Part shown: one piece after another, positions 21,735 through 33,411 of the stretch
How positions within the stretch are numbered: the stretch's first letter is position 1
Layout: every line of letters starts with the position of its first letter
Source of the DNA: Linyphia triangularis
Lineage: Eukaryota; Arthropoda; Arachnida; Araneae; Linyphiidae
Direction of reading: 5' to 3'
Assembly: GCA_963978545.1 (NCBI GenBank)
Contig: OZ021729.1
Location: 83,866,670 to 83,930,669 of the forward strand
DNA length: 64,000 nucleotides
Notes under the pieces: model-generated
Told to the model about the DNA's origin: nothing
The model's input: only the letters and a program-made list of their open reading frames with translations
Databases searched by the model: none
Made by a program: the position numbers and the translations under genes

Positions 21735-24175
21735 CAGCGGTGTTGTGGAGCGTGAACGCTTGGGAACAGCGATCCTTTACCTTTTTAGAAGGAGGAACGG
21801 CGTTCCTTAACCTAAAATTTTTTTAACTTGTATATATTTTTTTTTTTATTTTTTTTTTTTTTAAGCATTTTTTTTCTTTACGAGATGTTAAACTCAAAGT
21901 CAAATAAGAAAATGAAAAAGTTCTTTCGTGAAAACTATGCTTTAGTTTTCGATCAGTAACTTCAGAGCTGAGCAGGCATGCTCAAGTATTTGCAAAACAC
22001 TTAAAAGAGGTGCGGTCACCCGCACCATGGCGACTCCATCAACAATCCGACACATACATTAAACTCCCTCCCTCACCCCATCTCAATGCTCCTGTAAAAG
22101 AACTCTGACATATGTTTACACCTAACGATGATTCATCCTATGCCAATTATCTTCTCCGACGAATGATTTGTATTTGTGGATGAATTCCAGACGCCAAATG
22201 TGTATGACTCGTCATGAATACTGACTATAACTTCCCTACACAAGTTCGCGGCAACTAAGTCTCCATTTTTAAAAACAAAACTGTGGTCTGACTCATGCAG
22301 TTCTTTGTGCCTTCTCCTTGAATGTTTCTCCTTCTGTAATTTTAACGGAAACACTAACCGATTTATCAGCAAAAGTGATGAAACTTTTTTTTTAAAAATA
22401 GACAGAAATTTTTAAATCACCCACTCATATTTGTAAACCTTACGCCCTATCTAAGAAATGAATTCGTTCAAGGTATACATATACAATAGGAATTGCGAAA
22501 TTTGACTCAAGTCTGCGTTTTTGTTTTAAAATATTCCCGAATTCATTACCTTTAAAATAATACCATTTTCTTTCTGAGACTCAATTTACTAATTAAATTA
22601 CAGTGAGTTTTGTGAACCTATTTTGTATCACGTTCATTAGTGTAGTAAACTTTAAACGCGTTTTCTGAAGAATGACATTTTGGTGTTATATGACTTTACG
22701 CCAACGGTCATAACTTCGTAATAAATTGTCCAATTTACAAAATTCTAATTTTGCTCTGAAGACACAAGTTGCGAATGTGTTTTCTATGGAGAATTTAACA
22801 TATATTGTTATACACATATTTTTTAAGAATATTTTAATCTTAATTTTTTGTTAAAAACTATATATTTTTTACTACTTTTTATTTAAAAAATTATAATTAA
22901 ATAAATATTGCAGCCAAATTCAAAATTCTCCATAGGAACATGCGTCAATATAATATCTTTTATTTGCAATAAAAATCATACCTCTAAGTTAACTACAAGT
23001 TGATTTATGTATGTTCTAATAATGTTCTAATTAGTCACTTAAATTGCAATAAACTGATTAAAAACTTGACGGAAACAAAAGTTTATATATATTTATAAAT
23101 GCATCATTTTTAATTCTGGTATACTGCCAAAAAGTTTGAAGTTATTACCTAAAAGAAAATCATCTCAATTGTATATGTATACCAGGAAAAATAAATGACA
23201 ATAAAAGATACGTTTTTTGGACATTCAAAAAAAGCGAAGCAAACCTGCGATTCTGAGGGAATTAAGTAGTTCGGTGTTAAAGAATTCAGATAAAAAGGCG
23301 AGTGTAGAAAGTTGAAATTTTGTATTAGCTTTTAGGGTTTTTGGAAATCATGCATTTATATTGGCTTGCCAAATATGAAGAAAATCAAACTGATGCTTTG
23401 TTTGAACGTGGCAAAATATTGTTGCGTTGGTAGGGTTCGAAAGATTTTAATCCAAAGCAGATCAAAACTTGCAGAAATTTATTCCAATATAACTCTTCAC
23501 AGATTCCTTTACAACTCCAGAACTTCTCGTTCTAGTAAACACAATACAGCTCTATACACAACAATAGAGCACAAAACAGCAGTTAAAAAATTGACAACAC
23601 AACTGCTCAAATCACTGCAAAAGACAATGCAATACAGTTCGCTTTCGGAACTCTCAGTATCTCAACTCAGTAATTCCAGTCAACTAATGGACTCAGCTAA
23701 CAACTAACTCCATCACCCGCTCTCTTGAGCTTTTATAGGGGAGGCGAACTTGCGTGAAATTTCTAGAGGTAGATATTTGGAGAACTCTCCAGATCGTAGT
23801 CTAAAAGTCCTATACATATACATGGGGACATAAAATGTCGCCAAATGGTCGCCAAGTTTGCGACAAAATTTTGTCGCCAAAACCGTCGCCAACTTGGCTC
23901 TATCTCACCAACTTGGCGAGATTGCCATTATCATAATGTTAAATGCCCTGCTCCTTGTAACACTCGCTTCCCAGCGTTACCTCTGTAAAACCCGTTATCA
24001 AGCAATGAGACACACATTGCGGGGAAGCCAAGCTCAGACGAACTAATGCACTGCCTTATACAAAATGTACATAAATTTTCCTATTTACAAAATTAACACT
24101 ACGAAATATTTACAAATATACAAAAATTCGTAACAATTATTCAAAACAGCAATGTGTAAAAATGAAGGATTTGGG
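21735..24175. mobile_element. hAT-like element, copy 2, cut by a solo LTR
   Basis: Begins CAGCGGTGTTGTGGAGCG. Collinear with copy 1 up to about 22500. A segment at about 22500-23190 has no counterpart in copy 1; the match then resumes to 23419 and continues after the LTR at 24136 (TTCAAAACAG). A minus-strand frame at 22133-22372 keeps its reading in both copies around VWNSSTNTNHS (VWNSSTHTDHS in copy 1). This hints at former coding sequence of unknown family. Confidence 0.6.
23420..24135 (-). mobile_element. Solo LTR, gypsy-like
   Basis: On the minus strand it runs from TGTTACGAATTTTTG (24135) to CCAACGCAACA (23420), i.e. TG..CA. Near-match 5 bp flanks AATAT/ATTAT are seen (23415-23419, 24136-24140). 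A promoter-like CCCCTATAAAAGCTC lies near 23730 on the minus strand. It interrupts hAT-like copy 2, whose sequence continues on both sides. The 716 bp and TGTTACGAAT start are typical of arthropod gypsy LTRs. The plus-strand frame inside it is antisense to the LTR and not a gene. Confidence 0.82.
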
Positions 24176-24587
24176 TGGCGCTAGGAAGATGCATGGGAGG
24201 ATGGCATTCTCGTAGTTGCTTAACTTTTTATAAAATTGAAGAAAAAGGCAAAATTTACCGGAAAAAAAATTAACTGTGTTCCTTTTAATGATAGATTTTA
24301 TATTTGTCATTGTAAGAAGAAAAATAGTTTTGAAAAATTAAATTTTGAACAAAAAAAAAAAAACTTTTTCTTCGCAACCTTCTACCCAAACTAATGAATC
24401 TGCCTTTTTCCAAAAAGTTAAGGTATTCTTCGAAATTAAGACTGTTAAATAGTAGGAAATCAATTCAAATGTATTTCAAAATGCAAAAATAAATTGCTTT
24501 TCGGTTTGAGAATGGGAAAGTTTACATTTATTGTTATTTCCGTGTTTATTCCAAAAATATAGCAGAGGAGTTCTTTAAAAATGTCCT

Positions 24588-24795
24588 ATGGCCGCCACTA
24601 ACCCTCATACCAAATTTGAACATCGTAGGTCAATTTGTTCGGGAGTTATGCTGACCACAGACACACATACACATAGACAGACATTTTTTCTAGATAACTT
24701 TTTTCAAATCAAGATGTCCAAAACGTGGAGAAATGCATTAAAAAAAAATATACAATACCAATGTATACAGTTCCAATGTCAATCACTGTCAATTA
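24588..24795 (-). repeat. Dispersed DNA element 'ACTTTCAATT', partial copy
   Basis: The complement matches the CCACGTTTTGGACATC and TTGTCGGAGTT-type central part of 7241-7945 (CATACCAAATTTGAACATCG here). Confidence 0.6.
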
Positions 24796-25209
24796 CGATG
24801 TATTCATACGCGCGTTCAAGAAAATCATAAAATTTGGACAAATTACATTGTAGCTTAAAATACAACTCTTTAAAATATTAATTTTGTACCATTTGAAAGA
24901 AAATGAGTAACTCTTTAGATTGCTGTATTTATTTTTTTCTTTTTGTTGTTGTAAAGAATTTTTATTAGCGTTTGAACTCAAACTTGAAAAGAGAGAATTT
25001 TTTGAAAATATTAAAAGCATACTTCTCTATAAAATATAAAGCCATCATTACGTATAACCATAAAAAACGTTTCAAATTTTTTATGGTGAAAAAATAATTC
25101 GAATATCTTAAAATTCTTTAGCACAGTAATGTAATTATTTAAATGAAATTCTGATGAATGAAAAAGGATTTTCTTCTACAACCACCCACCCAGATTGAAT
25201 CCTCTAATA

Positions 25210-25543
25210 CAGTGATTCTCAACCTTTTTTTTTTGTCGCGGCACACTTTTAACGATTCCAAAATTTGGCGGCACACAAAGAAAAAGATAAGTTTAAAAGT
25301 TGTTTACTTTACCTACCTATAATATTACCTATAATACACTGTAATATACCTATTATACACTGTGTAAAATAGTTTATGATAATTATTTGGAATGTAAAAT
25401 AAAATAATATAATATGTACTACAAAAACAATAGTACGTTTATTAAGGGATTAATTACAAATATACATTTCTTAAATTTGGCGGCACACTTTAAGAATTTG
25501 GCGGCACACAAAAGTGCCGAGGCACAGTGGTTGAGAATCACTG
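25210..25543. mobile_element. hAT MITE, 334 bp
   Basis: TIRs CAGTGATTCTCAACC and GGTTGAGAATCACTG with perfect 8 bp duplication CTCTAATA (25202-25209, 25544-25551). The subterminal GCGGCACAC motif is repeated four times. These are the ends of a widespread hAT MITE type. Confidence 0.95.
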
Positions 25544-25559
25544 CTCTAATAAGTGCAAC

Positions 25560-25880
25560 TGTGGACCACATGTTTGACCTTCAGCAGTGACCTAGACATG
25601 GACAAAGACGCCGAGGAGTTGAGTTTTGTCGATAAAAAGTATCAACTAGAAAGGAGGTGAACAAATAAACAGGATGTCGCCAGTCTTAAATTTAGTTGGA
25701 AAGAAAGACTGGAGGGGACATGAAGGATGGAAGGAGTGGTTTTATGACGCTCTTGGGGTGAAAACAAAGATCAGATTTCGCACCCGAGTTCCCTTCAGAT
25801 CGAGGGATAAGATAAGGCCCGAGGATGGACCACATGCCTACACTCCACAGGTCATTATCAATAGAACACAGTGGTAGAAG
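25560..25880 (+). other. Balanced-composition island, unassigned reading frame
   Basis: This patch is clearly less AT-rich than its surroundings. One frame at 25674-25877 reads WRGHEGWKEWFYDALGVKTK, but another at 25597-25659 reads MDKDAEELSFVDKKYQLERR then stops. I recognise no family. It could be an old cDNA-derived fragment or a piece of a retroelement. Confidence 0.3.
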
Positions 25881-26560
25881 TGGGAAGAAAAAGGTGGGGG
25901 GGATGCCTAAAATTTGGTGCAAGTACAGCCCCCTCGTATTTGTGAGTAAAATAAAAATATTTCTATCTTTATACAAAAGAGTGCAATATATTTTTGGAAC
26001 AGTATGATATATACACCATAAAGTTTTTTTTTTTAAATTTTGAAAACTTTAAACCACTTTTTCGCAGTGTACTACATTTTGCATTTCCCTATATGCTTGG
26101 TATATTTTTTAAGAAGAAAAAATTTACGTCTATTTTAGTACTATCTAATATTCCATGGTTATTATTATTTAATATTTCAAGAAATTTAAAAACAAAATTT
26201 AGTGATAAAAACTGAAAAAATTGTAGGAAATTAAAAAATCACTTTTTAAAAAAATTATATGCATATAGCGCATGACTCGGAAGACAATCACTGGTTAGAC
26301 AGTGGTAGGATGATTCTTTTTCAACAATTTTTTCATCGATTGTATAACAAGTATTGTATCGTGCATTCAAAAAGTTGAAATTAAAAAAAAAATTGCGAAA
26401 GGAAAATTTACTTTCTTGTGCTAAAGAAGTTAATGTTATTTTCCATAAGTAATTTATAGATGGATTGAATGTTTTTTAAAAGTGGGGGGATGGATTGCAG
26501 TGGTTTTAGAAGTGGGGAGACGCATGGGTATTTTCTTGAAAAGTGGGGGGACGCGTTGGA

Positions 26561-26671
26561 TGCCGGACATCTCATCCCTCGGACAAGTCGCCACCGGTCA
26601 ACTCGACCCCGGACATCTCATCCCCCGGACATCTCACCACCGGACATCTCGCCACCGGACAAGTCACCACC
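26561..26671 (-). repeat. Array B: degenerate 15-16 bp tandem units (left copy)
   Basis: Seven units on the pattern CCGGACATCTCRYCMCC, each with a different spacer but conserved CCGGACA and CTC/GTC steps. The same array, inverted, is at about 55298-55402. An outer block (AAGTGGGGGGACGCGT at 26540) and an inner block (CTTGCGTAC..AAGAAGGCACA at about 26750-26775) also match inverted at 55405-55425 and 55212-55240. Confidence 0.9.
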
Positions 26672-26756
26672 AAGAAAGCGCGGATCGAGGGTGTTGTTAG
26701 GGGGAAAACGATTTTCTTACGAGGAACTCTCGAAGCTGAATGGTGGGACTTGCGTA

Positions 26757-28300
26757 CGTATTCAAGAAGGCACAGCATTGAAGTTATCTTTTAACCCCTC
26801 CTCCCTGCTGAACATTGTTGGTGTTATTCAAATATTAACGAAATATTTTATTACAGTCATGATTAAATTAATGTTAGTTCAAGGTATTAATATTTTTAAT
26901 AATATATGAGTTATTAAAATATGGAATTGTTATACTTCGGATTTTTTTTTTTTTTTTTTTTTTCTTCTTCTTGGCGTAGAGATGTTTCTTTTTGACGAAA
27001 GAGATGTAGTAGTATCGAGAATATATAGACATTTCGTATATTTAATATGATGCAGGGTAAGACTGATGTGTCAGATGGTTATCAGGCGCGGATCTAGAGA
27101 TATATATTAGGAGAGACGGAGGTGCGTGTTACATAGGGAGAAAGTTTTTATTAATATCTTTAATAAGTTATAAGTTAATAAAGTATGGAATTTGATTATT
27201 CCGGATTTTTTTTTTCCCCTTTCTTTTCTTGACTTAGATGAAAGGAGATTTAATAGTATCGAGAATATATAGACACATCATCAGATAGGATAAAGGGTAA
27301 GATTGATGTCTCACAGGTGACTGTCAGGAGCGGATCTAGAGAGGCTGGGGTGCGTGTTGCGTACATATGGTGAAAGTTTTTATTAATATCTTTAATAAGT
27401 TATTAAAATATGGAATTGTTATATTTCGGATTTTTTCTTTTCTTTTTTGGCGTAGAGACATTTCTTTTTGACGAAAGAGATTTAATAGTATCGAGAATAT
27501 ATAGAGATTTCGAATATAAAAGACATGATGCAAGGTAAGAGTGATGTGTCAGATAGTTGTCAGGCGCGGATCTAGAGATATGTATTAGGAGATGCGGGGG
27601 TGCGTGTTGCGTACATATGGTGAAAGTTTTTATTAATATCTTTAATAAGTTATTAAAATATGGAATTGTTATATTTCGGATTTTTTTCTTTTCTTTTTTG
27701 GCGTAGAGACATTTCTTTTTGACGAAAGAGATTTAATAGTATCGAGAATATATAGACATTTCAAATATAAGACATGATGCAAGGTAAGAGTGATGTGTCA
27801 GATAGTTGTCAGGCGCGGATCTAGAGATATATATTAGGAGAGGCGGGGGTGCGTGTTGCGTACATATGGTGAACGTTTTTATTAATATCTTTAATAAGTT
27901 ATTAAAATATGGAATTGTTATACTTCGGATTTTCTTTTTCTTTCTTGACGTATAGACGTTTCTTTTTGACGAAAGAGATTTGATAGTATCGAGAATATAT
28001 ACAAATAAGTGAGTTATGACACTTCGAATATTTGTTATAGGCAAAAGTGTCGTGTGTTTTAGATTATGTGTACACTACAACCAGGCAAGGATCTAAGGAG
28101 GTTTTATTGGGAGGAATATGCGAGTTGCTCACATGTAGCGTACAGTATAAGTTAAGAAATGGAGATGCACTAACTGACAAGCCTATCATCGACTTTAAAG
28201 TAGATATTGCATAACGCCAATGGGATTCAATCGTGAGACTATTTGAATGCTAGGCACACAACATGGTCAATAAGAGCTTTGAAATTTTTACCGTCGAAAA
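26757..28300 (+). mobile_element. Left arm of an 11 kb fold-back element with tandem hAT-like ends
   Basis: Units of about 240-270 bp are repeated head-to-tail. Each starts CAGGCGCGGATCTAGAG or a variant, at 27083, 27325, 27561, 27810 and 28082. Each contains TTATTAAAATATGGAATT, GACGAAAGAGATTTAATAGT and TCGAGAATATATAGAC. The innermost segment (28082-28300) with AATCGTGAGACT and GCTAGGCACACAA is matched inverted at 31820-31950 and 32560-32610. The start looks like a hAT TIR, so the arm seems to be a hAT end multiplied in tandem. Its outer border is not clean. Confidence 0.8.
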
Positions 28301-31300
28301 ATAGATAACAAAATTGAAATTTTATTCTTAGAATTTTATTAACAAAAATAATACATTTACCACTTCCAAAAGAAGATCAAGGAAAAATATATTTTCTAAA
28401 AAAAACCCCAACAGTTTTCTAATTTTGCTTGTAACTTCCATGGTTAGCACAACCTATGGAGGTTATAAATAAGTAGATTGCCATGCTTAAAACTTGACCA
28501 AAAAGACTGAGGATACACTGGCTTTGCTTTACAGAAGAAAAAATTAGCTATTTGATAAAAGGTGACACCAAAAGTATGTTTGACACAATAAGGAATAACG
28601 TTACTGAACATGGAGATTACATGAAAAAAAGAACTAACCAGATTTTTGAGTATTGAACAGCTTTTCGCAAACAATATAAAACTATTCACATCCAACAACA
28701 TCACCAGACAAAATAGTTGAATTTTAATCAAGTTGAAGATATTCCATGGAGGTTACATCAGCACCCAGGGACAACTTATATAAAATCACAGGGACTGAAA
28801 TGTTCCCTTAATTTCAGAATCCCCCATATATCTACTGCAAATGCAAAACTTTCAAAGTTTAAAGTTAACATTTTGCAATTACAAGAATAAATTCTTCCAG
28901 CCCCACATCTTAGATTACTTTATCATCATTGTAAGTTTTAATAACTAGAATTTGACAGAAAAATTAAAATGTTTTTCTATGCTTCTGTATAAACTTCCCA
29001 ATAAATAATTATGTTATGAAAGCTGAGTCTACTGTTTCATAGTATTATTACACTGATGATTATATTATTTATCCTTTTGCATGAATTACACATGAAATGG
29101 TTCTATATAGATATCTATTAAAAATATAGTTCCTACTTATAAGTGTTTCAATTTTAGAGACGCCATGTTCAATGGAAAGTTCTAAAAGATATTTCTAAAC
29201 CTTTAGTCTTTGCACACACTTCTTAGAAAGTCGATCTTTTATGACTCCTACGCTGACATTTTGAACTTTTAATGTTACTACAATATACTTGACGGTAATA
29301 TCGTCAAAAGTTACTCTCCACTCCTTTCGTTGTATAAATAATTATTTATTTAAATTTGCTTTATTTTACTTTATATATTTTGTGTTAATCAATATCTTCC
29401 ATTTGATAGTCAAATCAGAATTGAAACCGCATTTTTTATAATCTAATTATTTCCAATTTTATATTTTAATAAAAATTGTCGCCCGACAATGGACCACTGC
29501 ACAGAAAATGTGGTTTTCTTTTCTCAGAAAAAAACTAGCTTACTAAAACGTGTTTTCGCAAATGTCCACCAACTTAACCCTAAGGATACAAAATAGCAGT
29601 GACTGCCTCTCCTTGGTAGAGAGTAGTTCCCGAAAATCATTTACCCTCATCAGGGATTCTTTTGTATTTCCCCCCACCCTATTAGCTGCAGGCACATACA
29701 GCTTGACATTTTATTCCGAAGCCCTTGTGTGAAAAAGAAAGACCCCCTTCAAACGCGATAGTCCATCAATTAACACCATGGGGGGGACTGGCGCCAAATT
29801 CTTGATCTATCTTTTCACTTACAGCTGAAGGGATTTATTCAACAGTAAGATGTACAAGATGGATATTCGCACAAAATAGTGTGGAAAAAAACAAAAAAAA
29901 ACAGTCGAATGAGCAAATGCATATAATATGCATAATGAAGCTATGCGTATTACTCAAAGTGAAGTTATGCAGTTACTATTATTAAGTTATGCATTTTGTT
30001 CAAATAGTAGCACAATTATGGAGTAGAGAAAAGATTAAAAAAAAGGGGAGGAAAAAAAAGAAAAAAAATGCCAGATACTTTTTTAAACTGAAACTTTCAA
30101 CCCTTAAAAATAATGCATAATTAAATGTTAAAAAGTCTATTGAAAGTAATTTATATTACTTGTAAAAAACATTTAGGCTGCAAATGGAAACTCTCCAAAC
30201 CCTCCTTCTGAAATATTTAAATCTTTTTTCCGTGATAATGAAAACGCACAAGATTTATCTAGTGAGGGTAAAATATTTCTTAAATTAGGAAAAATAAATA
30301 TTTTATGTTGTGAAAAATGGCAACTTTTGGATGCGCGAAGTATATTATTTTTTAAAAATAATTTTAAATGCATATTAGGTAAAAGAAATGATCAATTGTT
30401 TGAAATAGAGAGTTTATTTGCATTTGGTGATATTTTTATATAAATTTATTGTATGTTTACTCTGAAAGTGCATTTAACCAAAGGTTGCCTTATAATAATT
30501 TTAAAATTCAAAGTCTCAAATATAGACATAATATATAAAGTATAAATTAAAAAATTATCAGAGTAATAATCATAATAAATATGTTATTATTAAATATGTC
30601 AAAAAATAAATTAAAAATATTGCATTTTAAATAATTTAGAGCAATAGGAAGTTGTATAAAAATACGATTGATCTGGTTATCTAAGACTTTTGTCTCCCCT
30701 TAAATGCTTGCTTAAGTTATTATTTTTTAAATTTTAACTTTCAAAATCCATCTTTTACAGTAGTTTTATATTTTTTAGTAGGTAGAAATCTGAATTTCGA
30801 AACTGTTTAATTTAATAATAAAGATATAAACACACTTTTTAGGCAATGAAAAATCTATTAATGTTATTTTTAAATACACTTCCATTTGACAATCATTCTT
30901 CATGTTTGTATATTCATTTAAATTTCTAGATAAAATAGCTTTTTCTCACATTTTCATAAAGTAACCATGAAAAAATATAAAGTAAAATTTATAAAATGTA
31001 CCATTTAGAAATTAATTTCTTAAACAATTTATATTATTGAGTTTTCATCATTCAAAAAATTATGGGAACTACTGTAAATAATGATTCATAATACTGACAT
31101 ATTTTATATTCGTGATGTGTTTTTGTATTAAAAAATGAACTTTTGTTAAATAAATTTGTTTTATTTTTCGATGTTTCAAAAGCAATTTTTTTTTTCTTCC
31201 GATTTGCGATTAACGCATGCAGAAGCAGCATCTAATGATGTATTCTTCACTTAGTCACTTTTAGTTAATAACTAAAAACTTTCTTAATATTATATGCTGT

Positions 31301-31464
31301 TATTAAAGTTATTTAAATTTCAAAACACTTACCGTTAGAAAAAAAAAGGAAATATCTTTGCAGTTTTAATAAGTTAATATTGATTGAGTACTTAATTAAC
31401 TCATATTAATTTTGTGTTAGTGTTATCTGAAAGAAAAGAGAAAAAACAGGATGTTGTTTTTTAC
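28301..31464. other. Unique centre of the fold-back element, non-coding
   Basis: AT-rich, no gene or transposase recognised. A small cluster of TTATGCA-type motifs at 29915-29995 (AGTTATGCA repeated) and poly-A stretches are the only structure seen. Confidence 0.5.
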
Positions 31465-31632
31465 GCTTAACGATCTATTTTTATGCACAATGACGGCTCA
31501 TCAAGCGACAACTACAGCTTAAAGTAGAATCCAAGCCAAAAAGAGCATATGTGCCTAACCTGTGATTCGAACTCGACACACCTTTGGCATGCAAGGCCAG
31601 ATCGCTAACAATACAGCCATCAACTAAGCTAA
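31465..31632 (-). mobile_element. tRNA-derived SINE, family 2 (diverged)
   Basis: The complement carries a box B-like GAGTTCGAATCAC and the family body with CTTTAAGCTGTAG and GCACA..AAAATAG. Related copies are at 56046, 57556 and 58841. Confidence 0.7.
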
Positions 31633-31809
31633 AAACCGAAGGAATTGAAAGGGTTGAAATGAAACTGGATAAATATTCCATATCTCGCTATAGTATGAAA
31701 ACGCAGTAACCTTTCCTCATTGCGATTTTAAATCATGTCGCCGAATACCAAAAACAATTTATAATTTTGTCAACATACCACGTTGGCGAGAAAATGTCGT
31801 CAATGATGA

Positions 31810-33411
31810 AACTTTCAAAGCTTTTATTAACAACATTGTGTGCCTAGCATGCAATTAGCCTCATGATTGAATCTCTTAGGCGTTATGCAATTTCTACTTT
31901 AAAATCGATGATAGACGTGTACGTTAGTGCTACACCATTTCTAAATGTTCTTAATGGGGGTCGGAAGGCTTTATCGAGTCCATCTTAAAAAGGCCTTTTT
32001 TATGTACCTTTACTCAGAATTACTCGTAGCATCAGCTTAAGATTTTGTACAGCCAATATTAAAACACTTTGACATAGACTAAGATATCCTCTTGTAAAAC
32101 AAAAAAAAGTTTTGTTTAGGATTTATGATGTTTTGTAATTTTTTAATAAATTTTCCCAAAAAACACAACATGGTTAGGATTTTTTTTAAAAATCTAATCA
32201 ACATTTCTGTAAAAGCATATGTCTGTTTGTGTAAAAATACAATATGTACGAGGAAAAAAAATTTCAAAGCAAAATATCGAGTAGATCATGAGAAAAAGGT
32301 ACATTGGTATGAAAAAACAGCATTTTGAGAAAACAGCGTTTAAAGTACATAGCAGACGGGCTTTTTTTTTTTTTTTTTTGCTGATGGTATTGTTTCAAAA
32401 AATATTTGAAAATACTTCGGATGTGCGCATTACCCACCAAGTTAAACTATTTTGTAGATAACATTTCAAATATTGTGATGTGCTAAAAACTTCAAAATGG
32501 GTTCCGAGAAAAAAAATTGCCTTCCGACCCTTCTTAACTTTTAATGTACGCTACATGTGATCAATTCGCATATTCCTTTTAATAAAACCTCCCTAGATTC
32601 TTGCCTGGTCATAGTGTGCACATAATCTTAAACATACATCAGTATTGTCTATATGAAATATTCGAAGTGGCATAACAAACTCATGTCCATATATTTTCGA
32701 TACTATTAAATGTCTTTTCATCCACATAAAAAAAAGAAGGAAAAAACTCCGAAATACAAAAACTCCATATTTTAATAACTAATTACTTATAAAAGATATT
32801 AATAAAAAGTTTCCACACATGTACTCAACACGAACCCGCCTCTCCTAAAATATACCTCTAGATCCTCGCCTTACAATCATCTGACACATACATCAGTCTT
32901 ATCTGGCATCATATCAAATATATACGAAGTGTTTATATATTCTCGATACTATTTTCTTTCATCTACGTCAAAAAGGGGAAAAAAATAAAATCGAAGTATA
33001 AAAACTCCATATTTTAATAACTCATTACTTATTAAAAATATTAATAAAAACTTTCCCCATATGTACACAACGCGCATCCCCGCGTCTCCTAATATATATC
33101 TCTAGATCCGCGCCTGACAATCATCTGACACATAAGTCTTACCCTGCATCATGTCTTATATTCGAAATGTCTATATATTCTCGATACTATTAAATCTCTT
33201 TCGTCAAAAAGAAATATCTCTACTCCAAAAAAGAAAAGAAAAACAAAAAACATCCGAAATATAAAAATTCCATATTTTAATAACTTATTACTTATTAAAG
33301 ATATTAATAAAAAGTTTGACCATATGTACGCAATACGAACCCTCGCCTCTCTAGATCCACGCATGACAGTAATCTGACACATCACTCTTACCCTTTATCC
33401 TATCTAATATA
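31810..33411 (-). mobile_element. Right arm of the fold-back element, inner part
   Basis: Inverted relative to 26757-28300. CTCTAGATCCGCGCCTGAC-type junctions occur near 32600, 32870, 33110 and 33355. The innermost block is split: 31820-31950 and 32560-32640 correspond to one continuous stretch in the left arm, so about 600 bp is inserted between them (31950-32560). The arm continues after the hAT insertion at 37193. Confidence 0.8.

Noticed and set aside
23366..23707. 113-codon plus-strand ORF
   Set aside because: Lies mostly inside a solo LTR and antisense to its promoter; composition explains it.
26561..26671. CRISPR-like array
   Set aside because: The repeats are too short and degenerate, the spacers too small, and the setting is eukaryotic.
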